A DNA stretch of 64,000 nt from Mycobacterium sp. IDR2000157661 (lineage in GTDB: Bacteria; Actinomycetota; Actinomycetes; Mycobacteriales; Mycobacteriaceae). The DNA lies in the NCBI RefSeq assembly GCF_022317005.1, contig NZ_CP081006.1:2108001-2172000 (forward strand), read 5' to 3'. The position numbers were made by a program, and so were the translations under genes. A model generated the notes under the pieces. The model made no database searches and had not been told where the DNA came from. It saw only the letters and a program-made list of their open reading frames with translations. This document shows positions 1-10,039 of the stretch, one piece after another. The number at the start of each line of letters is the position of its first letter. The stretch's first letter is position 1.

Positions 1-1
1 G

Positions 2-838
2 CAGCGCAGCGGTATGGAGGTGACCGCGGTGCAGGTCGACGTCAGCGCCTACAGCGGACCGACCATGGCGCGAGGATGGGATCCCATCGACATCGACTAC
101 GGCGACATCGCGCCGATCGAGTCGGTGATGCTCGACGCCGGTCGCACCCAGCCGGTGAGCGTCGACTCCGTGCGGTCGCACACACCGGCGCTCGACGCCG
201 GCCGCGCGTTGGCCGCGGCGCTCGAGGTCGACCCCGCCACGGTGACGGTGCTTACCGGCAGCGCGAGTGCCGGCAACGAGATCGCCGCCGTGCAGTCGCC
301 GCCCCTGATCTCACGGCTGCGCGACATGATGAGCGCTTCGGACAACGTGATGGCCGAGGCGATCGGCCGCGAGGTGGCGGCCGAGGCCGGCCGCCCGCAG
401 AGCTTCGACGGTGCGGTCCGTGCGACGCTCGGTGCCCTGCAGACGGCCGGCGTCGACACCGACGGCGCCGCACTGTTCGACTCCAGCGGCCTGTCGGTCG
501 ACGATCGGCTCACCGCCGAGACGCTCGACGAGGTCGTGCAGGCCGCAGCCGGCGAGGCGCCCAAGATGCGACCGCTCGTCGACATGCTGCCGGTCGCCGG
601 GGGCAGCGGCACGCTGTCGTACCGCTACCTCGACACTCCGATCGTCAAACCCGCAGCCGGTTTCCTGCGCGCCAAGACGGGCTCGTTGACGGGGACGAAC
701 ACATTGACCGGCTTCGTCACCGACATCAGCGGCCGGGTGCTGACCTTCGCGTTCCTGTCCAACAACGCGGGGCCCACGGGCCGTATCGCGCTCGACAACC
801 TGGCCGCGCCGCTGCGTTCCTGCGGATGCAGCACGTGA
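2..838 (+). CDS. dacB: D-alanyl-D-alanine carboxypeptidase/endopeptidase, PBP4 family (5' truncated by window)
   Basis: C-terminal 278 codons of a PBP4-type (peptidase S13) serine hydrolase that trims or cleaves peptidoglycan peptides outside the membrane. The second active-site motif Ser-Asp-Asn is at bases 338-346 and the third, Lys-Thr-Gly, at 674-682. The first motif (SxxK) and the signal peptide lie before the window. The reading frame is open from base 2 and ends in TGA at 836-838, inside the start of the next gene, so the two are probably co-transcribed. The position next to the Zn-protease, tilS and hpt matches the M. tuberculosis Rv3627c neighbourhood. Family assignment is confident; which of the dac paralogues it is rests on synteny. 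Confidence 0.86.
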   Translation, partial: QRSGMEVTAVQVDVSAYSGPTMARGWDPIDIDYGDIAPIESVMLDAGRTQPVSVDSVRSHTPALDAGRALAAALEVDPATVTVLTGSASAGNEIAAVQSPPLISRLRDMMSASDNVMAEAIGREVAAEAGRPQSFDGAVRATLGALQTAGVDTDGAALFDSSGLSVDDRLTAETLDEVVQAAAGEAPKMRPLVDMLPVAGGSGTLSYRYLDTPIVKPAAGFLRAKTGSLTGTNTLTGFVTDISGRVLTFAFLSNNAGPTGRIALDNLAAPLRSCGCST

Positions 839-1896
839 GCCCGCCCGCCAAGTCGGCACTGTCGGTCGGCCGCACCGTCGACTGGAACTTCGCTTCCACC
901 GTCGGTGAGAAGCTGGCGCGCCCCGGACCGGCAGCCACCGACTACACCCGGCGCCAGGTGATCGATCAACTCGCCGAGGCGTCGCGCACCGCCGAACTTC
1001 CGGTGCGCGAGGTGACGGGGCTCATCGAGGGCGGGGAGATCCCCGAGGCCCGCATCGTGGACCGGCCGCAGTGGATCCGCGCCGCGACACGGTCGATGTG
1101 CGTCATGACCGGAGGCGAGCAGACCGACGGGCAACGGCCGAAGATCACCGGACGCATCACCGGCGCGCAGACCGGCGCGGTGCTGGCCTTCGTTTCCTCG
1201 GGCATCCTCGGCCAGTACGACCCGTTCGGTCCCGGCGGCGGTGAACTGCTGCTGGTCTACCCGAACGTGATCGCGGTGGAGCGTCAGCTGCGGGTCGATC
1301 CCCACGACTTCCGGCTGTGGGTCTGCCTGCACGAGGTCACCCACCGGGTGCAGTTCCGTGCCAACCCTTGGTTGACCGAGCACATGGCCGGCGCGCTCGC
1401 CGTGCTCACCGAAGAGAGCGGCGAGGACGTCACCCAGGTCGTCGGCAGGCTGGCCGAATTCGCGCGCAGCCGTCGCGAGAGCGCCGACGGCGCCGAGCAG
1501 AACACGGGCGGAATGATCGGCCTGTTGCGGGCGGTGCAGTCCGAGCCGCAGCGTGCGGCGCTGGACCGGCTGCTGGTGCTTGGCACGCTGCTCGAGGGCC
1601 ACGCCGACCATGTGATGGACGCCGTCGGTCCGGCGGTCGTCCCTTCGGTGACCACGATCCGGCGCCGGTTCGACGAACGACGTCAACGCAGACAACCGCC
1701 GCTGCAACGGCTGGTGCGGGCCCTGTTGGGTTTCGACGCCAAGCTCAGCCAGTACACGCGCGGCAAGGCGTTCGTCGACGAGGTGGTGTCCACCGTCGGC
1801 ATGAAGCGGTTCAACACCGTCTGGTCGGGACCCGAAACCCTGCCCCTGCCAAGCGAGATCGACGAGCCACGGCGATGGATCGACCGGGTGCTGTAG
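835..1896 (+). CDS. Zinc-dependent metalloprotease, DUF2342 / coenzyme F420-type actinobacterial family
   Basis: About 353 aa, homologous in position and sequence pattern to Rv3626c. A HEVTH zinc motif (bases 1330-1344) sits in a helix-like stretch followed by a conserved NPW. The family is actinobacterial and its substrate is unknown. There is no signal peptide and no membrane segment, so a cytoplasmic location is likely. I chose the GTG at 835 because it overlaps the dacB stop (GTGA) and gives an MS-type N-terminus. An in-frame ATG at 826 is the alternative. The downstream tilS start lies inside the last 22 bases of this gene, which suggests translational coupling. Confidence 0.85.
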   Translation: MSPPAKSALSVGRTVDWNFASTVGEKLARPGPAATDYTRRQVIDQLAEASRTAELPVREVTGLIEGGEIPEARIVDRPQWIRAATRSMCVMTGGEQTDGQRPKITGRITGAQTGAVLAFVSSGILGQYDPFGPGGGELLLVYPNVIAVERQLRVDPHDFRLWVCLHEVTHRVQFRANPWLTEHMAGALAVLTEESGEDVTQVVGRLAEFARSRRESADGAEQNTGGMIGLLRAVQSEPQRAALDRLLVLGTLLEGHADHVMDAVGPAVVPSVTTIRRRFDERRQRRQPPLQRLVRALLGFDAKLSQYTRGKAFVDEVVSTVGMKRFNTVWSGPETLPLPSEIDEPRRWIDRVL

Positions 1897-2837
1897 CCAC
1901 GGTGCGGGCCGCCGTCGCGGCGTTCGCCCGGCAGCACGGCCTCGACGACGAGCGCTGGTGTGTGGCACTGTCCGGCGGGGCCGATTCGCTTGCGCTGACG
2001 GCGGTCGCCGCGGGCATCCGGCCGACCACGGCGCTGATCGTCGACCACCAACTGCAGCCCGAGTCGGCAGCGATCGCGCAGGCCGCCGCCGAGCAGGCCC
2101 GGTCCCTGGGATGCGTTGGGGCCGAGGTGATCCGGGTGGAGGTCGGCGCAACGGGCGGACCGGAGGCGGCGGCGCGCGCCGCCCGTTACCAGGCTCTCGA
2201 GGCGGCCCGCGGCGGCGCGCCCGTGGTGCTCGCTCACACACTGGACGACCAGGCAGAGACCGTACTGCTGGGTCTGGGCCGCGGCTCGGGTGCGCGCTCG
2301 CTGGCCGGCATGCGCGCCTTGGATCCGCCGTGGTGCCGGCCGCTACTCGATGTCCGCCGCGATGTGACGCACTCCGCGTGTGCCGAGCTGGGGCTGCTGC
2401 CGTGGCAGGATCCACACAACACCGACCGCCGGTTCACCCGCGTGCGGCTGCGCACCGAGGTGCTGCCACTGTTGGAGGACGTGCTCGGCGGCGGGGTCGC
2501 CGAGGCGCTGGCCCGCACGGCGACCCTACTGCGCGCCGACAGCGACCTGCTCGACGAACTGGCGGGCCGGGCACTGCCCGACATGACGGGGACCGACGGG
2601 TTGTCCGTCGAGCGGCTCGTGAATCTGCCGGATGCCCTGCGGCTGAGGGTGATTCGCGGGTGGTTGCTCGCCGGCGGCGCCTGCGGGCTGACCGAAAGGC
2701 ACATCCGCGGTGTGGACTCGTTGGTGAGGGACTGGCGCGGACAGGGCGGGGTGGCGGTGGGGTCGACGCTGCGCGAGCAGCGGCTGGTCGCCGGACGCCG
2801 GGGCGGCATGCTGACCCTGCACACCGAAGCCGTGTGA
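1875..2837 (+). CDS. tilS: tRNA(Ile)-lysidine synthase
   Basis: 320 aa N-type ATP pyrophosphatase that converts C34 of the CAU-anticodon tRNA-Ile to lysidine, so that it reads AUA. The PP-loop SGGADS is at residues 33-38 and begins the N-terminal ATP-binding domain. The C-terminal part is the usual tRNA-binding region. Length is typical of actinobacterial TilS (the M. tuberculosis gene was annotated mesJ). The ATG at 1875 overlaps the end of the metalloprotease gene and is the only start that puts the PP-loop near the N-terminus. hpt follows after 13 bp. This tilS-hpt pair is conserved in many bacteria. Confidence 0.93.
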   Translation: MDRPGAVATVRAAVAAFARQHGLDDERWCVALSGGADSLALTAVAAGIRPTTALIVDHQLQPESAAIAQAAAEQARSLGCVGAEVIRVEVGATGGPEAAARAARYQALEAARGGAPVVLAHTLDDQAETVLLGLGRGSGARSLAGMRALDPPWCRPLLDVRRDVTHSACAELGLLPWQDPHNTDRRFTRVRLRTEVLPLLEDVLGGGVAEALARTATLLRADSDLLDELAGRALPDMTGTDGLSVERLVNLPDALRLRVIRGWLLAGGACGLTERHIRGVDSLVRDWRGQGGVAVGSTLREQRLVAGRRGGMLTLHTEAV

Positions 2838-2850
2838 AACATGGAAAGCT

Positions 2851-3441
2851 GTGCACGTGCCTGAGCAACCCGCCGAGCTGTATCCCGGCGACATCAAGTC
2901 GGTGCTGCTCTCGTCCGAGGAGATCCAGGCCAAGATCGCCGAACTCGGTACGCGGATCGGCGAGGAGTACCGCGACGCGATCGAGTCCAGCGGTGAGGAT
3001 CTGCTCCTGGTCACGGTGCTCAAGGGCGCGGTGTTCTTCGTCACCGATCTCGCGCGGGCGATCCCGCTGCCGACGCAGATGGAGTTCATGGCCGTCAGCT
3101 CGTACGGGTCGTCGACGTCGTCGTCGGGGGTGGTGCGCATCCTCAAGGACCTCGACCGCGACATCAACGGCCGCGACGTGCTGATCGTCGAGGACATCGT
3201 CGACTCCGGCCTGACGCTGTCGTGGCTGCTGCGCAACCTCGCAACGCGCCACCCGCGCTCCCTGAAGGTGTGTGCTCTGCTGCGCAAGCCCGACGCGGTG
3301 CGCGCCGACGTCGACATCGCCCACGTCGGCTTCGACATTCCCAACGAGTTCGTCGTCGGTTACGGGCTGGACTACGCCGAGCGGTACCGCGACCTCAACT
3401 ACATCGGCACGCTCGACCCGAAGGTGTACGAGCAGGCTTGA
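2851..3441 (+). CDS. hpt: Hypoxanthine (guanine) phosphoribosyltransferase
   Basis: 196 aa type I phosphoribosyltransferase of purine salvage, transferring ribose-5-phosphate from PRPP to hypoxanthine or guanine. The PRPP-binding loop (acidic pair E114-D115 followed by IVDSG) is intact, and the LKGA element near residue 58 and the C-terminal aromatic/DYAERYR region are present. Starts at GTG 2851 (GTG 2857 is an alternative two codons later). It lies directly after tilS and ends in TGA at 3439-3441, 10 bases before the oxidoreductase gene. Confidence 0.93.
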   Translation: MHVPEQPAELYPGDIKSVLLSSEEIQAKIAELGTRIGEEYRDAIESSGEDLLLVTVLKGAVFFVTDLARAIPLPTQMEFMAVSSYGSSTSSSGVVRILKDLDRDINGRDVLIVEDIVDSGLTLSWLLRNLATRHPRSLKVCALLRKPDAVRADVDIAHVGFDIPNEFVVGYGLDYAERYRDLNYIGTLDPKVYEQA

Positions 3442-3451
3442 ACGGCGCAAG

Positions 3452-5686
3452 ATGGACGCCATGATCACCACAGCCCTGCGGATCTGCCCACTGTGCGAGG
3501 CCACCTGCGGCCTGACGCTGACCCTGGACGACGGCCGGGTGACGGGCGCCCGCGGCGACAAGGACGACGTGTTCAGCCACGGCTTCATCTGCCCCAAGGG
3601 CGCCAGCTTCGCCGAACTCGACAACGACCCGGACCGGTTGACCCGACCGCTGGTCCGGCGCGACGGCGAGCTCACCGAGGCGACATGGGAGGAGGCGTTC
3701 GCCGCCGTGGCCGACGGGCTCGGCGGCGTGATCGCCGAACACGGCGGGGCGTCGGTGGGGGTCTACCTCGGCAACCCGAACGCACACACCGTCGCGGGTG
3801 GGCTGTACACGCCCGTCGTGGTGAAGGCGCTCGGCACCCGGCAGGTCTACTCGGCGAGCACGCTGGACCAGATGCCCAAGCACGTCGCGCTGGGCTTCCT
3901 GTTCGGCAACCCGGTGGCGTTCACAGTGCCGGACCTCGACCGCACCGACTACCTCGTCGTCATCGGCGCGAACCCGCTGGTGTCCAACGGCAGCGTGACC
4001 ACCGCCGCCGACTTCCCGGGCAAGTTGCGCGCACTGCGCAAGCGCGGCGGGCGCCTCGTCGTCATCGACCCCGCCCGCACCCGCACCGCCGAGGTCGCCG
4101 ACCGTCACCTCACGCCGCGCCCGGGCACCGATGCCGCTCTGCTGCTGGGCGTCGTGCATGTCCTCTTCGACGAGGACCTCGTCGACCTGGGTGCGGTGGC
4201 CGGCCTCGTCGACGGTGTCGAGGCGGTCCGCGCGCTGGCGGCCGACTTCACACCCGACGCCGTCGCTACCCACTGCGACGTGCCCGCCGACGACATCCGC
4301 ACCTTGGCTCGCGAGATCGCGGCAGCGCCGTCGGCGGCCGTCTATGGCCGAATCGGCACCTCGACAGTCGAATTCGGCACGCTGGGCAGTTGGCTCGTCG
4401 ACGTGGTGAACATACTGACCGGCAACCTCGACCGTCCCGGCGGCGCGATGTTCCCGTGTTCGCCGATCGCGGCGGCGCCACGGCCGCCGAAACCGGGTCG
4501 CGGCTTTCTGACCGGCCGCTGGCACAGTCGCGTGTCGGGATATCCCGAAGCGCTGTCGGAGTTTCCGGCCGCGGCGCTGGCCGAGGAGATCGAGACCCCC
4601 GGCGACGGGCAGATCAAGGCGATTCTGACCATCGCCGGCAATCCGGTGCTGTCCGCGCCGGACGGCGACCGCCTCGACCGGGCCCTGGCGGGCGGATTCA
4701 TCGACTTCATGCTTTCCATCGATCCGTACCTCAACGAGACCACCCGCCACGCCGACGTCATCCTGCCGCCGCCACCGCCGTCGCGTAGCGCGCACTTCGA
4801 CGTCGCGCTCAACAGCCTGGCGGTGCGCAACAACGCGCGTTACTCGCCGCCGGTGTTGCCGCTTTCCGGCCGCCCCGACGAGACCGAGATCCTGTCGCGA
4901 ATCGCGTTGCTGCTCTACGGAATCGGCGTGGACGGCGACCCGGCTCTGGTCGACGAGCAGGTCATCGCGACCACGCTGGCCAAGGAGACCGCCGATCCGG
5001 GCTCACCCGTAGCCGGGCGCTCCGTCGACGAACTGACCGCGATGCTGCCCGACGGCCCGGGCTACGAACGGCGCCTTGACATGATGCTGCGCCTCGGTGC
5101 CTATGGCGATGCGTTCGGTGCGAAGCCCGGCGGCTTGACCCTGGACGCACTCAAGGCCGCGCCGCACGGCATCGACCTCGGGCCGCTGCAGCCGCGTCTC
5201 GCCGAGGTGCTGCGAACCCCAACGGGCCGAGTGGAACTGGCGCCCGCGCCGCTACTCGCCGACGCCGCGCGGCTACGCGACTCCCTGGGGACTCGCACCG
5301 ACGGCTTCATGCTGATCGGGCGGCGCCACCTTCGGTCCAACAACAGCTGGATGCACAACGTACCCGCGCTGGCCGGCGGCTCGAACCGGTGCACGTTGCG
5401 GATCCACCCGGATGACGCCGCCGACCTCGGCCTCACCGACACCGCGGTGGTCAAGGGGCCGGGCGGTGAACTGTTGGCGCCGATCGAACTCGCACCGGGA
5501 ATGCGCCGGGGCGTGGTCTCGCTGCCGCACGGCTGGGGGCACGACCGTGACGGCACGGGTCAGCGGCTTGCGGCCGGTCAACCCGGGGTGAACGTCAATC
5601 AGCTCAACGACGGCAACAGCCTGGATCCGTTGTCGGGCACCGCGGTGCTCAACGGGATTCCGGTCGACATCGCCCCTGCGGGCTGA
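3452..5686 (+). CDS. Molybdopterin-dependent oxidoreductase (FdhF/NarB-like, 4Fe-4S and Mo-bisMGD)
   Basis: 744 aa catalytic subunit of the DMSO-reductase/formate-dehydrogenase superfamily. An N-terminal 4Fe-4S site has cysteines at residues 12, 15, 19 and 47 (CxxCxxxCx27C). The molybdopterin domains follow, and the C-terminal part is the cofactor-capping domain with an LRSNNSWMHN stretch. No twin-arginine signal is visible, so it should be cytoplasmic. The substrate cannot be read from sequence; many actinobacterial members are annotated only as oxidoreductases. ATG 3461 is an alternative start. I do not recall this gene between hpt and lpqG in M. tuberculosis, so it is probably a lineage insertion or a loss in the tubercle group. 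No partner subunit is adjacent. Confidence 0.85.
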   Translation: MDAMITTALRICPLCEATCGLTLTLDDGRVTGARGDKDDVFSHGFICPKGASFAELDNDPDRLTRPLVRRDGELTEATWEEAFAAVADGLGGVIAEHGGASVGVYLGNPNAHTVAGGLYTPVVVKALGTRQVYSASTLDQMPKHVALGFLFGNPVAFTVPDLDRTDYLVVIGANPLVSNGSVTTAADFPGKLRALRKRGGRLVVIDPARTRTAEVADRHLTPRPGTDAALLLGVVHVLFDEDLVDLGAVAGLVDGVEAVRALAADFTPDAVATHCDVPADDIRTLAREIAAAPSAAVYGRIGTSTVEFGTLGSWLVDVVNILTGNLDRPGGAMFPCSPIAAAPRPPKPGRGFLTGRWHSRVSGYPEALSEFPAAALAEEIETPGDGQIKAILTIAGNPVLSAPDGDRLDRALAGGFIDFMLSIDPYLNETTRHADVILPPPPPSRSAHFDVALNSLAVRNNARYSPPVLPLSGRPDETEILSRIALLLYGIGVDGDPALVDEQVIATTLAKETADPGSPVAGRSVDELTAMLPDGPGYERRLDMMLRLGAYGDAFGAKPGGLTLDALKAAPHGIDLGPLQPRLAEVLRTPTGRVELAPAPLLADAARLRDSLGTRTDGFMLIGRRHLRSNNSWMHNVPALAGGSNRCTLRIHPDDAADLGLTDTAVVKGPGGELLAPIELAPGMRRGVVSLPHGWGHDRDGTGQRLAAGQPGVNVNQLNDGNSLDPLSGTAVLNGIPVDIAPAG

Positions 5687-5695
5687 GCAGGCCGG

Positions 5696-6451
5696 TCAGG
5701 CCAGCTCCCACACGACGGTCACCGTGAATTCGACGGTCTGCTGGCCGGGTTCGAGCGGCACCGCCGACATCTCGGCACCGCGGGGGCTGGGCAGCGGAGT
5801 CGGCGGCGTCGGACCTTGCGCCTCGGAGATCGAGACGACCTTGCCGAGCTCCAAACCGGACAGCTCCGCGTACTGGTCGGCACGTTCCTTCGCGTCGTTG
5901 TAGGCGCGGCTGCGCGCATCGCGCAACAGTTGAGAGTTGTCGTCGATCGAGTAGTTGACCGAGTTGATCCGGGTCGCGTCGCCGCCGCTGCTGACGATCA
6001 GCGCCAGCGCCTGCGACGCCGCGTCGATCTGACGGATCTTGACGTCGATCGAGTTAATCGCGCGGTATCCGATGATCTGCTGCGGATTGTCGGCGGCCCC
6101 GGAGAACTGCGGCTGCAGGCTGACCTCGGTGGTGCTGATGTCCTGGCGGTCGACGCCCGCGTCGACCAGGGTGTCGATCACCGCCTGCTGGCGCTCGCTG
6201 GTCTGGTTCATCGCGCCGGTGACGTCCTGGGCGGTGAACTCGATCGACGCGGTGACGTTGAGGGTGTCCGGCACGCCCTGCACCTCGCCGGACCCCAGCA
6301 CGGTCACCTGGCGCACCTCGGTGTCGGCCGCCGGCGCCGGACCGGACGCCGCGTCGCAGCCCGCTAGCGCGAGCGTCGTCCCCGCCGCGGCGAGAACGAG
6401 GAGATGGGTCGGTGTCTTCGACCGGGCTGGAATCGGCATGCCTGGCACCAT
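5696..6451 (-). CDS. lpqG: SIMPL-domain (DUF541) lipoprotein, LpqG-like
   Basis: 251 aa. The N-terminus is a lipoprotein signal peptide with a hydrophobic stretch ending in the lipobox LAGC, so it is expected to be lipid-anchored on the outer face of the membrane. The rest is a SIMPL/DUF541 domain with a VTGSGEV-like opening strand. Function in mycobacteria is not established. It converges on the molybdo-oxidoreductase (9 bp between stops) and is followed on the same strand by the upstream ephA gene. ATG 6439 is an alternative start that still keeps the signal peptide. The match to Rv3623 is by position and domain. Confidence 0.85.
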   Translation of the reverse strand: MVPGMPIPARSKTPTHLLVLAAAGTTLALAGCDAASGPAPAADTEVRQVTVLGSGEVQGVPDTLNVTASIEFTAQDVTGAMNQTSERQQAVIDTLVDAGVDRQDISTTEVSLQPQFSGAADNPQQIIGYRAINSIDVKIRQIDAASQALALIVSSGGDATRINSVNYSIDDNSQLLRDARSRAYNDAKERADQYAELSGLELGKVVSISEAQGPTPPTPLPSPRGAEMSAVPLEPGQQTVEFTVTVVWELA

Positions 6452-6477
6452 ACTTCAGGGCCTCAGCCGTCCGAGGT

Positions 6478-7482
6478 TCACGCGGGGGCGGCGGTACCGA
6501 CGAACTCGACGTCGGCAAGGAACTTCAGCAGTTCGGCGTTCACTTCGGCGGGCCGCTCCTCGGGCAGCCAGTGCCCGGCGCCGTCGATCATGACCTCGCG
6601 GTACTCGCCGGTGACCACCTCGTGGACCCGGTGCCGCGGCGTGTAGGCCAGCGTCGGGTCGTTGGCGCCGCCGATGAACAGTGACGGCACATCGATCGTG
6701 GCGGCGGGCCGACCCGACGGGCTCGGCGCCGTCAGTTCCCAGTTGCGGTCGAAGCAGCGGTACCAGTTCAGCGGCGCGGTGAACCCGTTGCGGGCGAACT
6801 CCGCGACGTAGCGGTCGAATTCGTCGCCGCTGATCCAGTCCGGCAACACGCCCGGATCCGGCAGGCGCTCCAGGAAGCCCTCCGGACCCGGGTGCGTCAT
6901 CCGCACCGCCGCGGCCTGGTCAGCCGGAGTCAGCGAGCCGAACAGCTTGCGCATCGTGACGGCCGGGTCCCGGTTCAGCTCCGCGTCGGCGGGCCCCGGC
7001 TCCTGGAAGTAGAGGATGTAGAAGAAGTTGTCGCCGAATATGCGGCGGAACGCCTCTGTCGTCGGCACCCGCGGGCGCGGCACCGGCGGCACGCTCAACC
7101 CCGCCACCGCGGCGAACCGGTCCGGATACAGCAGCGGCGCCGTCCACGCCACCACGCCGCCGAAGTCGTGACCGACGACCGCCGCACGGGCGGCGCCGGC
7201 CTCGTCGAGCAGGCCGACGATGTCGGCGCTCAACTCGACCATGGTGTAGGCGTCGACGGCGTGCGGCTTGGACGAGGCGCCATAGCCGCGCTGGTCGGGC
7301 GCCAGCACGTGGAAGCCCGCCTCGGCCAGCGCCGGGATCTGATGCCGCCAGGTGTACGCGAGTTCGGGGAAGCCGTGCGCCAGCACCACCAGCGGCGCGC
7401 CCCGGTCACCGGCTTCCAGAACCCGCAACCGGATGCCGTTCGTCTCGACGAACCGTTCCGTCGGTGTGCGCACGTCGACCAT
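6478..7482 (-). CDS. ephA: Epoxide hydrolase-like alpha/beta hydrolase
   Basis: 334 aa alpha/beta-hydrolase fold protein of the soluble epoxide hydrolase group. The oxyanion HGFPE motif is near the N-terminus, the nucleophile elbow GHDFGG carries the catalytic Asp, and a C-terminal GAGHW supplies the catalytic His. These are the hallmarks of epoxide hydrolases rather than serine esterases. It corresponds to Rv3617 (EphA). I prefer ATG 7482. The frame stays open to a TTG at 7515. lpqG lies 26 bp downstream on the same strand, so the two may be co-transcribed. Confidence 0.88.
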   Translation of the reverse strand: MVDVRTPTERFVETNGIRLRVLEAGDRGAPLVVLAHGFPELAYTWRHQIPALAEAGFHVLAPDQRGYGASSKPHAVDAYTMVELSADIVGLLDEAGAARAAVVGHDFGGVVAWTAPLLYPDRFAAVAGLSVPPVPRPRVPTTEAFRRIFGDNFFYILYFQEPGPADAELNRDPAVTMRKLFGSLTPADQAAAVRMTHPGPEGFLERLPDPGVLPDWISGDEFDRYVAEFARNGFTAPLNWYRCFDRNWELTAPSPSGRPAATIDVPSLFIGGANDPTLAYTPRHRVHEVVTGEYREVMIDGAGHWLPEERPAEVNAELLKFLADVEFVGTAAPA

Positions 7483-7627
7483 CTTTCCCGGCGACAGTGC
7501 GGTTGTGAACGCCAACCGGCTGAACAGACGGCCAACCGGGCGCCGGTCGGGAGAACCGTCGGGAACCTCGGTTCGTTGGTCTAGCGGTAGCCTTGAGGTT
7601 TCTGCGCTGCGCTACTCGAAAAGACGG

Positions 7628-7643
7628 CGGCCCATTCGGGCCG
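7628..7643 (+). promoter_or_regulatory. Small hairpin in the ftsH leader
   Basis: CGGCCC, a four-base ATTC loop, then GGGCCG: a perfect 6-bp stem 18 bases before the ftsH ATG. No clear Shine-Dalgarno sequence is visible between it and the start codon. It may tune translation of ftsH or be a chance GC-rich hairpin. Confidence 0.35.
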
Positions 7644-7661
7644 AACTACGACGGATAGTTG

Positions 7662-10022
7662 ATGAACCGGAAAAACGTTATCCGCACGCTCACCGTGATC
7701 GCGGTTGTGCTGCTGCTGGGCTGGTCGTTCTATTACTTCAGTGACGACACCCGCGGGTACAAGCCCGTCGACACCACGGTGGCGATCGCCCAGATCGACC
7801 GGGCCAACGTCGACGAGGCGCAGATCGACGACCGGGAACAGCAGCTGCGGCTCGACCTGAAGAACGAGGCCGAGGGCAGCGACAAGATCATCACCAAGTA
7901 CCCGACGGGGTACGGGGCGACGCTGTTCGAGGCGCTGCAGGCCAAGAACGTTCCGACCAACACCGTGGTCAACCAGGGCAGCATGTTCGGCTCGCTGTTG
8001 ATCTACATGCTGCCGCTACTGTTGCTGGTCGGCTTGTTCGTGATGTTCTCGCGGATGCAGTCCGGTGGCCGGATGGGCTTCGGCTTCGGCAAGTCGAAGG
8101 CCAAGCAGCTGTCCAAGGACATGCCCAAGACCACCTTCGCCGACGTCGCGGGGGTCGACGAGGCGGTCGAGGAACTCTACGAGATCAAGGACTTCCTGCA
8201 GAACCCGACGCGGTATCAGGCGCTGGGCGCCAAGATCCCCAAGGGCGTGCTGCTCTACGGCCCGCCCGGCACCGGCAAGACGCTGCTGGCCCGTGCCGTC
8301 GCGGGCGAGGCCGGTGTCCCGTTCTTCACGATCTCCGGCTCGGATTTCGTCGAGATGTTCGTCGGTGTCGGCGCCTCGCGCGTGCGCGACATGTTCGAGC
8401 AGGCCAAACAGAACAGTCCCTGCATCATCTTCGTCGACGAGATCGACGCGGTGGGCCGCCAGCGCGGTGCAGGCATGGGCGGTGGCCACGACGAGCGCGA
8501 ACAGACGCTGAACCAGCTGTTGGTCGAGATGGACGGGTTCGGCGACCGGCAGGGCGTCATCTTGATCGCCGCCACCAACCGGCCCGACATATTGGACCCG
8601 GCCCTGCTGCGTCCCGGCCGCTTCGACCGCCAGATCCCGGTCACCAGCCCCGACATGGCCGGTCGCCGCGCGGTGCTCAGGGTGCACTCGCAGGGCAAGC
8701 CCATGGCGCCCGACGCCGACCTCGACGGGCTGGCCAAGCGCACCGTGGGCATGTCGGGAGCCGACCTGGCCAACGTCGTCAACGAGGCCGCACTGCTGAC
8801 CGCGCGGGAGAACGGCACGGTCATCACCGGGCCTGCGCTGGAGGAGGCCGTCGACCGCGTCGTCGGGGGGCCCCGCCGCAAGAGCCGCATCATCAGCGAG
8901 CAGGAAAAGAAGATCACCGCCTACCACGAGGGCGGTCACACCCTGGCGGCGTGGGCGATGCCCGACATCGAGCCGATCTACAAGGTGACGATCCTGGCCC
9001 GCGGACGCACCGGCGGCCATGCCGTCGCCGTCCCCGAGGACGACAAGGGCCTCATGACCCGCTCCGAGATGATCGCCCGGCTGGTGTTCGCGATGGGCGG
9101 GCGCGCGGCAGAGGAGTTGGTGTTCCGCGAGCCGACCACCGGCGCGGTGTCCGACATCGAGCAGGCCACCAAGATCGCCAGGGCGATGGTGACCGAGTAC
9201 GGCATGAGCTCCAAGCTCGGCGCGGTGCGCTACGGCACCGAGCACGGCGACCCGTTCCTCGGTCGCACCATGGGTACTCAGCCCGACTACAGCCACGAGG
9301 TCGCGCAGATCATCGACGACGAGATCCGCAAGCTCATCGAGGCGGCCCACACCGAGGCGTGGGAGATCCTCACCGAGTACCGCGACGTGCTCGACACGCT
9401 GGCCGGCGAGCTGTTGGAGAAGGAGACGCTGCACCGGGTCGAACTCGAGGCGATCTTCGGTGACGTCAAGAAGCGGCCGCGGCTGACCATGTTCGACGAC
9501 TTCGGTGGCCGCGTGCCGTCGGACAAGCCGCCGATCAAGACGCCCGGCGAGCTGGCCATCGAGCGCGGCGAGGAATGGCCGAGGCCGGTGCCCGAGCCGG
9601 CATTCAAGGCCGCGATCGCCGCGGCCGCCAAGGAGGCCGAGGACAACCAGGTGGCCGACGGGCACAAGAACGGCGCCAACGGTTCGAACGGTTCGGGCGC
9701 CAACGGGGCGCCCGGCCCCACCCAGCCCGACTACGGCGCGCCCGCCGGCTGGCACGCCCCCGGCTGGCCGCCGCAGCACCAGCAGCAGCCACCGCAGCCA
9801 CAGCACCAGCCCCGGCATCAGCAGCCACCGGGCTACTGGTATCCGCCGTCTGATGTCGCCGCCGGGGCGGCTCCGCCGCACCCGGGGTGGCACAACCCGA
9901 GCGTCCCGGGCGCCTCCCCGTACCAGCCCTACCAGCCCTACCCGCATCCTGGGCGTCCGCAGGAGGGCGGGCAGAATCCCAGCGAGGACCGGGGTCAGGA
10001 CAACACCCGGCAGAACGGCTGA
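7662..10022 (+). CDS. ftsH: ATP-dependent zinc metalloprotease FtsH
   Basis: 786 aa membrane-bound AAA+ protease that degrades misfolded membrane and regulatory proteins. There are two transmembrane segments (about residues 8-26 and 107-127) around an extracytoplasmic domain. Then come the AAA module with Walker A GPPGTGKT at 200-207, the SRH region, and the zinc site HEGGH at 422-426. The last about 120 residues are a low-complexity tail rich in Gly, Asn, Pro and Gln, longer than the E. coli enzyme and probably disordered. A TTG one codon upstream (7659) is less likely than ATG 7662. folE starts 17 bp after the stop, beginning the folate genes. Confidence 0.96.
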   Translation: MNRKNVIRTLTVIAVVLLLGWSFYYFSDDTRGYKPVDTTVAIAQIDRANVDEAQIDDREQQLRLDLKNEAEGSDKIITKYPTGYGATLFEALQAKNVPTNTVVNQGSMFGSLLIYMLPLLLLVGLFVMFSRMQSGGRMGFGFGKSKAKQLSKDMPKTTFADVAGVDEAVEELYEIKDFLQNPTRYQALGAKIPKGVLLYGPPGTGKTLLARAVAGEAGVPFFTISGSDFVEMFVGVGASRVRDMFEQAKQNSPCIIFVDEIDAVGRQRGAGMGGGHDEREQTLNQLLVEMDGFGDRQGVILIAATNRPDILDPALLRPGRFDRQIPVTSPDMAGRRAVLRVHSQGKPMAPDADLDGLAKRTVGMSGADLANVVNEAALLTARENGTVITGPALEEAVDRVVGGPRRKSRIISEQEKKITAYHEGGHTLAAWAMPDIEPIYKVTILARGRTGGHAVAVPEDDKGLMTRSEMIARLVFAMGGRAAEELVFREPTTGAVSDIEQATKIARAMVTEYGMSSKLGAVRYGTEHGDPFLGRTMGTQPDYSHEVAQIIDDEIRKLIEAAHTEAWEILTEYRDVLDTLAGELLEKETLHRVELEAIFGDVKKRPRLTMFDDFGGRVPSDKPPIKTPGELAIERGEEWPRPVPEPAFKAAIAAAAKEAEDNQVADGHKNGANGSNGSGANGAPGPTQPDYGAPAGWHAPGWPPQHQQQPPQPQHQPRHQQPPGYWYPPSDVAAGAAPPHPGWHNPSVPGASPYQPYQPYPHPGRPQEGGQNPSEDRGQDNTRQNG

Positions 10023-10039
10023 ACCCCAACGGAGGCTCA

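Noticed and set aside
7570..7600. TGGTCTAGCGGTAG stretch before ftsH that resembles the D-arm of a tRNA
   Set aside because: No acceptor stem, anticodon loop or T-arm (GTTCGAAnC) can be folded around it.
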